Assembly (NCBI RefSeq): GCF_010725055.1
Contig: NZ_BJKB01000014.1
Coordinates: forward strand, 1-64,000
Source: Gelidibacter japonicus
GTDB taxonomy: Bacteria > Bacteroidota > Bacteroidia > Flavobacteriales > Flavobacteriaceae
Reading direction: 5' to 3'
DNA: 64,000 nt
Shown: positions 26,927 to 35,268 of the stretch, piece after piece
Layout of the letters: the number at the start of each line of letters is the position of its first letter
Numbering within the stretch: the first letter of the stretch is position 1
The notes under the pieces: model-generated
What the model was told of the DNA's origin: nothing
The model's input: only the letters and a program-made list of their open reading frames with translations
Database searches by the model: none
Made by a program: the position numbers and the translations under genes

Positions 26927-28258
26927 ATGTATTCAAAACATCAAATAAAAGCCTTTATAGAAGTCGCTCCCATTCTTGAGGAGATCATAAAGACAAAACC
27001 TGTTTCTTGGATAAATCCCGACTTACAGTCTGTACAGCACGCGCCTAAATTCCCCATAGCCATGAATGATATGAGAGCAGCCGAGCAATTATGGACGCGT
27101 TTTGCACCATTTTTCGTAAAAGCTTTTCCCGAAACCGAAGAAAGTCGCGGAATTTTAGAATCTCCTCTCCTTGAAATCCCAAATATGAAATCGCTTTTAA
27201 ATGATAACAAAGAAGATATTAAGGGACGACTGTTTTTAAAATGTGACAATGCACTACCTATTTGCGGGTCTATCAAAGCTCGTGGCGGATTTTTTGAAAT
27301 CATGACCTACGCAGAAACATTAGCTCTCGAATCGGGCCTATTGAAAAAAGAGGACAATTACAGTATTTTGACCGCTCCTAAATTCCAGGAATTTTTCAGC
27401 AAACATCAGATTGGTGTAGCGTCAACTGGTAACCTCGGACTCAGTATTGGTATTATCAGTGCGAAATTGGGTTTTCAAGTGACAGTATATATGTCTGCCG
27501 ATGCCAAACAGTGGAAAAAAGAGTTGTTACGTATGGCTGGAGTGACCGTCGTCGAGTTCGATGGCGATTTTAGCGAGGCCATTTCTGTAGGACGAGAAAA
27601 AACTAAGTCAGATCCGAATGCCCACTTTGTTGATGATGAAGATTCACACGATTTATTTCTTGGTTATACCGTAGGTGCATTACGGATAGCGGAACAATTA
27701 AAATCGCAACATATCAAGGTTGATGCAGATCATCCATTAATTGTCTATTCCCCTTGTGGCGTGGGTGGCTCTCCAGGCGGAACCGCTTTCGGATTAAAGC
27801 AAATTTATGGCGATCATGTGCATTGCTTTTTTATTGAACCTACCCATTCGCCCGCGGTCCTGACAGGATTGGTTACTGGTGAGATGAGCCAAATCAGTGT
27901 TCAGGATATTGGTCTTGACAATACCACAGATGCGGATGGCCTGGCTGTGGGCCGACCCTCCCATTTTGCTACAGAAATCAGTCAATCTTTAGTCAGCGGT
28001 ATTTTCACGGTAGAAGATGACGAGCTGTTTCAACTTTTAACCCAATTAAAAGATACCGAAAACATCTTTCTCGAGCCTTCAGCTACTGCTGGTTTAATTG
28101 GACCTCAACGGCTACAAACAACAGATTATGCAAAAACACATCAACTCAACCTAAAGAACGCAACGCATGTTGTATGGGCCACTGGCGGTCTTCTCGTTCC
28201 TGAATTCCAAAGGAAAAAATTTTATGAAAGAGGACGGCAACTACTGGAGAAGTCATAA
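26927..28258 (+). CDS. dsdA: D-serine ammonia-lyase (D-serine dehydratase)
   Basis: A PLP enzyme that converts D-serine to pyruvate and ammonia. From the start MYSKHQIKAF the protein has 443 residues, against 442 in E. coli DsdA. An upstream ATG at 26897 adds ten residues of unrelated sequence and is not preferred. PICGSIKARGG carries Lys117, the PLP-binding lysine, and ASTGNLGLSIGI is the substrate/PLP loop. SPCGVGGSPGGTAFGLK is the phosphate-binding glycine loop, and GLAVGRPS and LEPSATAGL follow. No dsdX permease or dsdC regulator is adjacent. Instead it sits behind a D-peptidase-like gene and faces the DmpA/racemase pair, which suggests D-serine arises from peptide breakdown inside the cell. 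Confidence 0.9.
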   Translation: MYSKHQIKAFIEVAPILEEIIKTKPVSWINPDLQSVQHAPKFPIAMNDMRAAEQLWTRFAPFFVKAFPETEESRGILESPLLEIPNMKSLLNDNKEDIKGRLFLKCDNALPICGSIKARGGFFEIMTYAETLALESGLLKKEDNYSILTAPKFQEFFSKHQIGVASTGNLGLSIGIISAKLGFQVTVYMSADAKQWKKELLRMAGVTVVEFDGDFSEAISVGREKTKSDPNAHFVDDEDSHDLFLGYTVGALRIAEQLKSQHIKVDADHPLIVYSPCGVGGSPGGTAFGLKQIYGDHVHCFFIEPTHSPAVLTGLVTGEMSQISVQDIGLDNTTDADGLAVGRPSHFATEISQSLVSGIFTVEDDELFQLLTQLKDTENIFLEPSATAGLIGPQRLQTTDYAKTHQLNLKNATHVVWATGGLLVPEFQRKKFYERGRQLLEKS

Positions 28259-28365
28259 ATCACCCATAAAATTAATCGTCAACAGACTTGACACCATATC
28301 TGTATCGGCATTATACCTCACGGAAGCAAACACGACATTAAAAAATAAATTGGTATTATATCTGG

Positions 28366-29505
28366 TTAGTTTTCACGTGCCTTGTATTTATCCAATATCT
28401 CCAAGGTTTCTTTTATGGGCAGCGCTTTCATTTGTCTTCCTTTTTGACCCACAATATCTTCAGCCATAAACATGGAATTATAAATGGCTTCTTCAGTAGC
28501 TTCAAAGACAGCCAAAAACAAAGGCGACATAAAATCATTTAGGACTTCTGGACTGTTTGTTTCAATAGCTTCAGGTTCATGTGGGATTCTGACATCTTTA
28601 TGGGTGCTAAAGGCAATGCTGTAGTCGCCACTTCCGTTTGACGAGAAGGATCCGACCGCACCAAAAGCTAAAAATGAACGCCGTGCCAAGCGTTGTAAGT
28701 TTCTACTTGAAAGCGGAGCGTCAGTGGCAATAATAATCATACATGACCCATCTACTTGATATGGGACCTCGTTAGCCATATAATAATTATTCAATTCTTT
28801 GCCTACAGGAGCTCCGTTAATCCGCAAAATGCCACCAAAATTTGTCTGTACCAATACGCCTACGGTATATCCACCTTTAGACTTAGGAAGTACTCGGGAA
28901 GACGATCCGATGCCTCCTTTAAAACCAAGCGTATTCGTACCGGTACCAGCCCCAATATTACCTTCGAACACTTCTTTGGTCGAAGCCGTATTGATGGCTT
29001 CAAAAACATCAGAAGTGGTCACATGACGGCCTCTAATATCATTCAACCAACCATCATTGGTTTCTCCAACAATGGGATTGACCGACCTAATTCCAGAGTT
29101 TTCGGGAATGCTCAATGTGTAATCAACAAGTGCATTCGCTACCAAAAAAGCGTTCAGGGTATTTGTTAAGGCTATCGGTGATTCAATATTTCCCAATTCC
29201 TCAATTTGTGTGGTTCCAATCGACTTCCCAAAGCCATTGCCTACAAAAATACCAGCAGGGACTTTCTCTTTAAACAGATTGCCCTGATGTGGTAAAATAA
29301 CGGTTACGCCCGTCCGAATGGAATCGCCGATATTTAAGGTTTTTTGGCCCACAGAAACACCAGCTACATCAGTAATGGCGTTGTACTTTCCAGGCGTCAA
29401 AATTCCTGGTTTAATACCTAAATCACGAGCACGTTGTCGTTCTTGAGCACTATTTTGAAACGGTAGACTAACCAAGAGTATGCATACCAAAATTATTCTT
29501 GTCAT
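28366..29505 (-). CDS. P1-family (DmpA-like) aminopeptidase
   Basis: A 379-residue exported member of the DmpA/BapA N-terminal-nucleophile family, self-cleaving aminopeptidases that accept L-amino-acid amides, D-alanine esters or beta-alanyl peptides. The N-terminus MTRIILVCILLVSLPFQNSAQ is a signal peptide. RARDLGIKPGILTPGKYNAITDVAGVSVGQ is split across the usual family start at residues 25-55. VDGSCMIIIATDAPL contains the Gly-Ser cleavage site, making Ser254 the new N-terminal nucleophile. The tail DIVGQKGRQMKALP is also typical. It lies three bases after the racemase stop, so the two are co-transcribed. Its secretion places peptide cleavage in the periplasm. Confidence 0.88.
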   Translation of the reverse strand: MTRIILVCILLVSLPFQNSAQERQRARDLGIKPGILTPGKYNAITDVAGVSVGQKTLNIGDSIRTGVTVILPHQGNLFKEKVPAGIFVGNGFGKSIGTTQIEELGNIESPIALTNTLNAFLVANALVDYTLSIPENSGIRSVNPIVGETNDGWLNDIRGRHVTTSDVFEAINTASTKEVFEGNIGAGTGTNTLGFKGGIGSSSRVLPKSKGGYTVGVLVQTNFGGILRINGAPVGKELNNYYMANEVPYQVDGSCMIIIATDAPLSSRNLQRLARRSFLAFGAVGSFSSNGSGDYSIAFSTHKDVRIPHEPEAIETNSPEVLNDFMSPLFLAVFEATEEAIYNSMFMAEDIVGQKGRQMKALPIKETLEILDKYKAREN

Positions 29506-29508
29506 CAG

Positions 29509-30261
29509 TTATAAAGGTTTTAGTTTTTCGGGATTTATTTTGTGAATTAATTTTCTTGCCAAAACATTGGTAGGATTGATTGCAATCATACCACTGACTT
29601 CCTTGGTGGTGATTACCAATGGGATTTCAGTGCAACCTAAAATCACAGCTCCTGCGCCGTTTTTTTTAAGATAATTCATGGCAGTCTCCAAATTTTTCTT
29701 GGCATCTGGATGAAAAGGATTCGACTTTGATTTAATGCCATATTCTGGATGGTAAATGGCTGGGTGAACGCATCTTTCCTGCATCTCCAAAGTAGGCACA
29801 ACAGCTTCGAAACCATGGTCTTTTAGAGCATTTGAATAAATTTTTTGCCTATAGGTTCCCGTTGTAGAAAGCACACCTATTTTAGAAACGTGTGGATAAT
29901 TTACTTTAATGAAGTCGATCGTCTCATTGATCATATGTAGTAATTCAATGCGACTGTCTTGTTTTTGTAATTCTTCTTCGACCAAAGAAAAAATCTCAGG
30001 TGCATGTGCCGTATTACAAGGTATACCAACGACAGTAGCACCCGATTTTTCTAAGTCGGAAATTATTTTTGCAATAGAATAGCCTGGATTTTCATCGACT
30101 TCTCCTAAGAGGTATTCCGTCCTATCCTTGATCTTGGACGGTAAAGAAAACAACATTGCATCCAAATGGTCCTGATCCCTTTTGGCCAGAGTGTTATCGA
30201 AAATATTCTTTAATAAGTCAATTCCTGCATAAGGTCCTACACCTCCCACGATTCCAATCAT
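29509..30261 (-). CDS. Aspartate/glutamate racemase family protein
   Basis: A 250-residue cytosolic enzyme from the start MIGIVGGVGPYAG; the two extra N-terminal residues of a longer version are not needed. Two catalytic cysteines are present in the family motifs VVGIPCNTAHAPE (near residue 82) and VILGCTEIPLVI (near 192). These enzymes swap L and D forms of Asp, Glu or other amino acids by two-base proton transfer without cofactor. Co-transcribed with the DmpA-like aminopeptidase, it probably converts a released D-amino acid to the L form, or the reverse. It is not the cell-wall glutamate racemase MurI, judged by its aspartate-racemase type start. Confidence 0.85.
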   Translation of the reverse strand: MIGIVGGVGPYAGIDLLKNIFDNTLAKRDQDHLDAMLFSLPSKIKDRTEYLLGEVDENPGYSIAKIISDLEKSGATVVGIPCNTAHAPEIFSLVEEELQKQDSRIELLHMINETIDFIKVNYPHVSKIGVLSTTGTYRQKIYSNALKDHGFEAVVPTLEMQERCVHPAIYHPEYGIKSKSNPFHPDAKKNLETAMNYLKKNGAGAVILGCTEIPLVITTKEVSGMIAINPTNVLARKLIHKINPEKLKPL

Positions 30262-30384
30262 AAACACATGTTTTTCTATTTAGAGCGGTATAATTCTACG
30301 CTATACAACATGCGAACTAAGATACAGACATTTTTTATAACATGATCAAAAACTGATTTTTTAGAAGTCTTTTTAGATATGGGA

Positions 30385-32712
30385 CTATGGCACCACATTA
30401 AAACTCGCTTTCAATTTTGTAGTAGAATCCCCACCTATCCATACATTGAAAGCACCAGGCTCTACTTCCCATTTATTATTTGCAGTATAAAATTGTAACA
30501 GTTCAGCGTTAATCGTAAAACTAACCGTCTTGGAATCTCCAGCTTTCAATGAAATTTTTTCAAAGCCTTTCAATTCTTTGATTGGACGCACCAAACTTCC
30601 CACCAGGTCTCTGATGTACATCTGCACCACTTCTTCACCATCAACATTGCCCGTATTTTTAACAGTTACGGATACCTTGATCTCACCATCGGCAGCCATT
30701 TCAGTTTGATCCAATTTGAGATCAGCATACTCAAATGTGGTATAACTCAAGCCAAATCCGAAAGGATACAAGGCGCCCTTAGGAGCATCCCGATAGCCAG
30801 AAAAGGTGACATGATTTTGACTAAATGGTCGTCCCGTATTTTTTTGGTTGTAGTACAAAGGCTCTTGACCCACATGGTGCGGAAAGGATACTGGCAATTT
30901 CCCCGAAGGATTATAATCTCCAAACAGCACATCGGCAATGGCATTACCAGATTCAGAGCCCAAATGCCAACACTCTAAAATAGAAGGGACAATTTCAGAG
31001 GCACGACTAAGATCCATTGGTCGCCCGTTCATCAGCACAATAACCACATTTTTATTTGCCTTATAGATCGCTTCCAAAAGTTCATTTTGAAGTCCAGCAA
31101 AACCAATATCTACCTGACTTCTCCCCTCTCCGGTTTGATAGGCGTTTTCACCAATTGCCAGCAACACGACATCTGCTTTTTTTGCTGCGGCAACAGCAGC
31201 AGGAATGCCTAAAGCATCGGTAGTATTAAATTTTAAAGGATGTAGAAACTGATTGGCCCCTGGTTCAACAGTTGGTATGGTCAAATCGACACCTTTTTCA
31301 TAATAGACTTTGGTGTTTTTACCAACCACCCCTTTTACGCCTTCCAATAGAGACACGGCAGAATTGTATTCGCCTTTTCCTCTCCAATTGCCCAATGGGG
31401 AATCCTTATCATTGGCCAAAGGTCCAATAACAGCAATGCTTTTGATATCTTTTGACAATGGTAGAATTTTGTTGTCATTCTTAAGTAGTACGATGGACTT
31501 TTTTGCAACTTCTCTTGCAAAGGCTAAATTTTCTGGGGTATATACTTCGTTCTTTTCACGTTCTTCATCACAATATTTATAAGGGTCATCAAACAATCCC
31601 AACTCAAACTTCAACCGTAGCACACGTCTAACGGCATCATCTATATGTTCTATCGAAATCTTATCCTCATTCAACAAAGCCTCTAAATGTGCTTCATAAG
31701 CATAAGACTCCATATCCATGTCGCTGCCTGCATTTAAGGCGATTTCTGCGGCGTGTTTCTTATCCCTCGCATAGCCGTGAGCAATCATCTCACCAATAGA
31801 TCCCCAATCTGATACCATTAGTCCGCTCCAATTCCATTCTCCTTTCAAAAGATCGCGTTGTAAAACTTTATCCCCAGTTGCAGGAATACCATCAATATCA
31901 TTAAACGAATTCATAAAAGTGGCAACCCCTGCTTCTGCAGCAGCTTTAAATGGTGGTAAAATCGTATTGTGCAATTCATGGACCCCGATGTTCACGGTGT
32001 TATAATCTCGTCCAGCCTCTCCAAATCCATATCCGGCAAAATGTTTTGCACATGCAGCAATTGTAAATTCAGACGACAGATCATCGCCTTGAAATCCTTT
32101 GATACGCGCCACCCCAATTTTTGAATTCAAGAATGGATCCTCCCCGGCACCTTCCATTACGCGACCCCAACGTGCATCTCGGGATACATCTATCATTGGC
32201 GCAAACGTCCAGTGCAAACCAGAAGCAGCAGATTCCTTAGCGGCAATTTCTGCCGATTTTTGCATCAGTTCCAAATCCCAACTAGCGCTTTCACCCAACG
32301 GAATTGGGAAAATAGTTTTATAGCCATGAATCACATCGTAGGCAAAAATCAAAGGAATCTTCAGACGGCTATTGTCCATAACAATCTTTTGCGTTTCCCT
32401 GATACTTGCTACAGAGGTGACATTCAACATTGAGCCGACTTCGCCCCTTTTCAGTTTTTCCAATTTATGCTGATCACCTTGCGAAGATGTCGGACCTGTT
32501 GCATCCCATCCCCCACTATATTGTACCAATTGCCCAATCTTTTCATTGAGACGCATTAAGGCCAAAACAGAATCTACTTTTTGTTCGATGTCATTAGTTG
32601 AAGACGACGGTTTTACATTGGGATTATTGACAGTTGAAGAAAACAATAATGCAATTAATGAAAGCTTTAAACTTACAATGGCTGTATAAAAAATAGTAGT
32701 GGAAATTTTCAT
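30385..32712 (-). CDS. GH3 beta-glucosidase (BglX-type)
   Basis: A 775-residue exported exo-glycosidase. After a signal segment (LKLSLIALLFSSTV), the N-terminal GH3 barrel includes LKIPLIFAYDVIHGYKT and AACAKHFAGYGF. The nucleophile Asp is in GLMVSDWGSIG near residue 304. The second domain has VKKSIVLLKNDNKILPL and the usual VLLAIGENAYQTGEG segment, and a C-terminal fibronectin-type domain starts near YPFGFGLSYTTFEY. Length and order match periplasmic BglX. It removes glucose from the non-reducing end of beta-gluco-oligosaccharides. It is the last gene of the beta-glucan operon, 14 bases after the EEP gene. Confidence 0.92.
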   Translation of the reverse strand: MKISTTIFYTAIVSLKLSLIALLFSSTVNNPNVKPSSSTNDIEQKVDSVLALMRLNEKIGQLVQYSGGWDATGPTSSQGDQHKLEKLKRGEVGSMLNVTSVASIRETQKIVMDNSRLKIPLIFAYDVIHGYKTIFPIPLGESASWDLELMQKSAEIAAKESAASGLHWTFAPMIDVSRDARWGRVMEGAGEDPFLNSKIGVARIKGFQGDDLSSEFTIAACAKHFAGYGFGEAGRDYNTVNIGVHELHNTILPPFKAAAEAGVATFMNSFNDIDGIPATGDKVLQRDLLKGEWNWSGLMVSDWGSIGEMIAHGYARDKKHAAEIALNAGSDMDMESYAYEAHLEALLNEDKISIEHIDDAVRRVLRLKFELGLFDDPYKYCDEEREKNEVYTPENLAFAREVAKKSIVLLKNDNKILPLSKDIKSIAVIGPLANDKDSPLGNWRGKGEYNSAVSLLEGVKGVVGKNTKVYYEKGVDLTIPTVEPGANQFLHPLKFNTTDALGIPAAVAAAKKADVVLLAIGENAYQTGEGRSQVDIGFAGLQNELLEAIYKANKNVVIVLMNGRPMDLSRASEIVPSILECWHLGSESGNAIADVLFGDYNPSGKLPVSFPHHVGQEPLYYNQKNTGRPFSQNHVTFSGYRDAPKGALYPFGFGLSYTTFEYADLKLDQTEMAADGEIKVSVTVKNTGNVDGEEVVQMYIRDLVGSLVRPIKELKGFEKISLKAGDSKTVSFTINAELLQFYTANNKWEVEPGAFNVWIGGDSTTKLKASFNVVP

Positions 32713-32726
32713 TCGGTTAATTTATT

Positions 32727-33584
32727 TTATTTAACTATGAGTTTGACAAAAACCGGAAAGTGATCCGAAGGAAATCTAAAGTCTATAGAGCTTGAAAGCG
32801 TCGCATATTTTTCAACATTAATCCCATCGGAAACCATGATATAATCAATTCTTCTGGTTACAGGCTCATCATATTTAAAAGCATTAAATGTACCTTCGGG
32901 TCCAAAAACAACCTCAGCTTTTTCTCGAGAGTCTGAAAGTTGGTTTTTCAAAATTGTCACCACCTCGGAATTGGGTTCTACGTTGAAATCGCCCATAATG
33001 ATTACCGGATACTTCTGGGTGTTCACCTCATTAATCTTATCCAAAATAAGCAGCATACCCTCTTTTTGGGCCACCTTTCCAACATGATCTAAATGGGTAT
33101 TAAACACCCATATTTTTAGTTTACTTTCTTTAAATGTAAATAATCCATAAGTGCAAACCCTTGGATAGGCGGCATCCCAACCCTTGGAAACAACGTCAGG
33201 AGTTTCGGAAAGCCAAAATGTATGTTCTTTTTCAACACTTAATTTGTTGCTATTGTAATAAATTCCCGCATGCTCACCTTCCTGACCGCCGTCACGACCT
33301 TTACCAATAAATTCGTAATCTTTTAGGGATTCCTTTAAGTCTTCCACCTGATTTGGCCTTGCTTCCTGAACTCCAAGAATATCAGGTTCCAAAAACAGGA
33401 TTTGAGAACTTAGAAAGTTCTTTCTATTGGGCCATGCATTTTCTTTGTCAGATGCAATATCCAGACGCAAATTATAAGTCATGACCTCAAGGTCGTTTTC
33501 TAAATTCACTTGAACCTGATTTAAACTCTTACAACCTGTTAGAGTTAAGGTCGCGATAAGCAATCCTATTATAAACTGTTTCAT
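32727..33584 (-). CDS. Lipoprotein of the endonuclease/exonuclease/phosphatase (EEP) family
   Basis: A 285-residue lipoprotein (LTLTGCKS) with a complete EEP fold: VMTYNLRLD, LGVQEARPNQ (metal Glu), FNTHLDHVG (catalytic His), MGDFNVEP (Asp/Asn pair) and PSDHFPVFV. The superfamily cleaves phosphodiester or phosphomonoester bonds, in nucleic acids but also in sphingolipids and phosphoinositides. Being surface or periplasmic and inside a glucan operon, it more likely acts on phosphate esters of a glycan or lipid than on DNA. It abuts the GDPD-GH16 gene with no gap, so the two are translated from one message. Confidence 0.87.
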   Translation of the reverse strand: MKQFIIGLLIATLTLTGCKSLNQVQVNLENDLEVMTYNLRLDIASDKENAWPNRKNFLSSQILFLEPDILGVQEARPNQVEDLKESLKDYEFIGKGRDGGQEGEHAGIYYNSNKLSVEKEHTFWLSETPDVVSKGWDAAYPRVCTYGLFTFKESKLKIWVFNTHLDHVGKVAQKEGMLLILDKINEVNTQKYPVIIMGDFNVEPNSEVVTILKNQLSDSREKAEVVFGPEGTFNAFKYDEPVTRRIDYIMVSDGINVEKYATLSSSIDFRFPSDHFPVFVKLIVK

Positions 33585-35174
33585 TTATTGATCTTTAGAT
33601 TTTTGTTGAAAAACCCTGACGTAATCTACGGTCATTCTCTGCGGAAAAATCGATTCATCAATTCCCTGTCTACCTCCCCACATGCCACCTACAGCCACAT
33701 TTAAGATGAGATGGAATTTTTTGTCAAAAGGCCATTCTGCAGTCGTTTTATGTTCGTTTGCTATGTGGTTATAAACAACACCATCCAACAAAAAATCTAT
33801 TTTCTCTGGGGTCCATTCTATGGCAAAAACATGAAAAGTGTCGTTTGGACGATCAATAAAAATAGTTTTACCTTTTTGGGTTCCTTTTAAATGATTATAA
33901 GCTTTAGTATGGATGGTACCATGAATGGTATCATTGTCATAGCCAACATGTTCCATAATATCAATTTCACCACTTTCGGGCCAACCCAATTCTTTTCTGT
34001 CTTCGCTTAACATCCATATAGCGGGCCACATGCCACGGCCTTTTGGCAGTTTTGCACTGACTTCAATACGTCCGTATTTCCACTCAGCCAAACCTTCAGT
34101 AGTTAATCTTGCCGATGAATATTGGGCAGAATCAATTTCCTTTTTGTATTGAGCCCAAGGTTTTAGATTAGGATTGTTGAAGTCTTTGTTCGCGAGTTTT
34201 TCTTTATGCGCCTCAATGATCAGATGCCCGTTTTCCACTCTTGCATTTTTTAAGCTATCGGTATAATATTGCTTTTCTTCATTGGCGATAAATCCGTAAC
34301 TATAGGTCCATTTTGTAGCATCTGGTTTTCCGTTATAATTGAATTCATCACTCCAGACCAATTCATAGTCTGTGTTATAAGTAGCGCTGTTTCTAATACG
34401 CTCAAATAAAAGTTCTGGTTCATCTGTGGTGATATAATCAAAACCATTTGCCAAAAGCAAATCTAAATCTTCAGCTTTATTGACGGTCCAAGCATTCAAT
34501 TTTAAGTTGTGTGCTTTGGCACTCTCTATCCATTCTGGCTTTCGTTTAAAAATATGGATAGCATAATCCAATCCAGAAACCCCATCATCCCTTAGTGTTT
34601 CAGGCGACTTTGAGCCATCTAAATATTGAGTTTTGGCATTCGGGTTTATTTCTATGATTCTCTTTAATAACTCATAGCTAAAACTGATGTAATAGGAGAT
34701 ATACTTTTCTGCCTTAAGTTCATCAACGAGTTCCAATACTTTTTCTGCCATAAGCACATTTCGACCTTCAGTTTTTGAAGGTTTGATCTCACAAACCAAG
34801 CCTGTACCTGGATTGTTTTCCATTCCTGCAAGCAGATAATCTCTTAAGGTGGGCAAAACCTCACCATTGGACAATTTGTGTTTTGACAATTCTGAATAAG
34901 TGGTCTCCTCAATAAACAAACCATTATAGTCTGGATCATGGTTCACCACCAACACATTGTCTGAAGTCATTCGAACGTCAAATTCTGAACCGGTGCAGCC
35001 CAACTCTATTGCATGTTTTAGGGATGCAATAGAGTTTTGGGGAAGATTTAGAGCCTTCCATGCACCTCTGTGGGCAATCACTGGATTCTCAGCAAATGCA
35101 AACGCACTCTCGGCTTTAGTTGATTTACAAGCATTAAAAGTTAAAAAGGCTAAAACAATAAATATGAAACGCAT
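33585..35174 (-). CDS. GDPD-GH16 fusion lipoprotein: glycerophosphodiesterase plus beta-glucanase
   Basis: A 529-residue two-domain lipoprotein from the start MRFIFIVLAFLTFNAC, where Cys16 is the lipid anchor. A longer start at 35210 would hide the signal. Domain 1 (residues 25-265) is a glycerophosphodiester phosphodiesterase: IAHRG (His35, Arg36), SEFDV (Glu64, Asp66), VVNHD (His79) and CEIKPS (metal Glu). The usual PENT is PQNS. Domain 2 (residues 275-525) is GH16: ELVWSDEFNYNGKPD, the catalytic ESGEIDIMEHVG (ExDxxE), and LNVAVGGMWGG. The linker is about ten residues and the frame is unbroken. The pair would remove glycerophosphate groups and cut internal beta-1,3/1,4-glucosidic bonds on one molecule. 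It is co-transcribed with susCD, EEP and GH3. Confidence 0.9.
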   Translation of the reverse strand: MRFIFIVLAFLTFNACKSTKAESAFAFAENPVIAHRGAWKALNLPQNSIASLKHAIELGCTGSEFDVRMTSDNVLVVNHDPDYNGLFIEETTYSELSKHKLSNGEVLPTLRDYLLAGMENNPGTGLVCEIKPSKTEGRNVLMAEKVLELVDELKAEKYISYYISFSYELLKRIIEINPNAKTQYLDGSKSPETLRDDGVSGLDYAIHIFKRKPEWIESAKAHNLKLNAWTVNKAEDLDLLLANGFDYITTDEPELLFERIRNSATYNTDYELVWSDEFNYNGKPDATKWTYSYGFIANEEKQYYTDSLKNARVENGHLIIEAHKEKLANKDFNNPNLKPWAQYKKEIDSAQYSSARLTTEGLAEWKYGRIEVSAKLPKGRGMWPAIWMLSEDRKELGWPESGEIDIMEHVGYDNDTIHGTIHTKAYNHLKGTQKGKTIFIDRPNDTFHVFAIEWTPEKIDFLLDGVVYNHIANEHKTTAEWPFDKKFHLILNVAVGGMWGGRQGIDESIFPQRMTVDYVRVFQQKSKDQ

Positions 35175-35268
35175 AATGTAATCTTTAAAAGCATTGAAGC
35201 ATATAACCATCTGAAAAAGAGTCCCTGCTACTAATCTTAAGTTGTAACTTGTTTATAGAAATTTGGTT

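Noticed and set aside
14995-30261. Ectoine or hydroxyectoine degradation cluster (eutABCDE-like)
   Set aside because: OCD, M24, a PLP lyase and a racemase-fold gene occur together, but the M24 protein keeps all five peptidase metal ligands, the lyase is clearly DsdA type, the racemase has both Cys motifs of amino-acid racemases, and no DABA deacetylase or transaminase is present.
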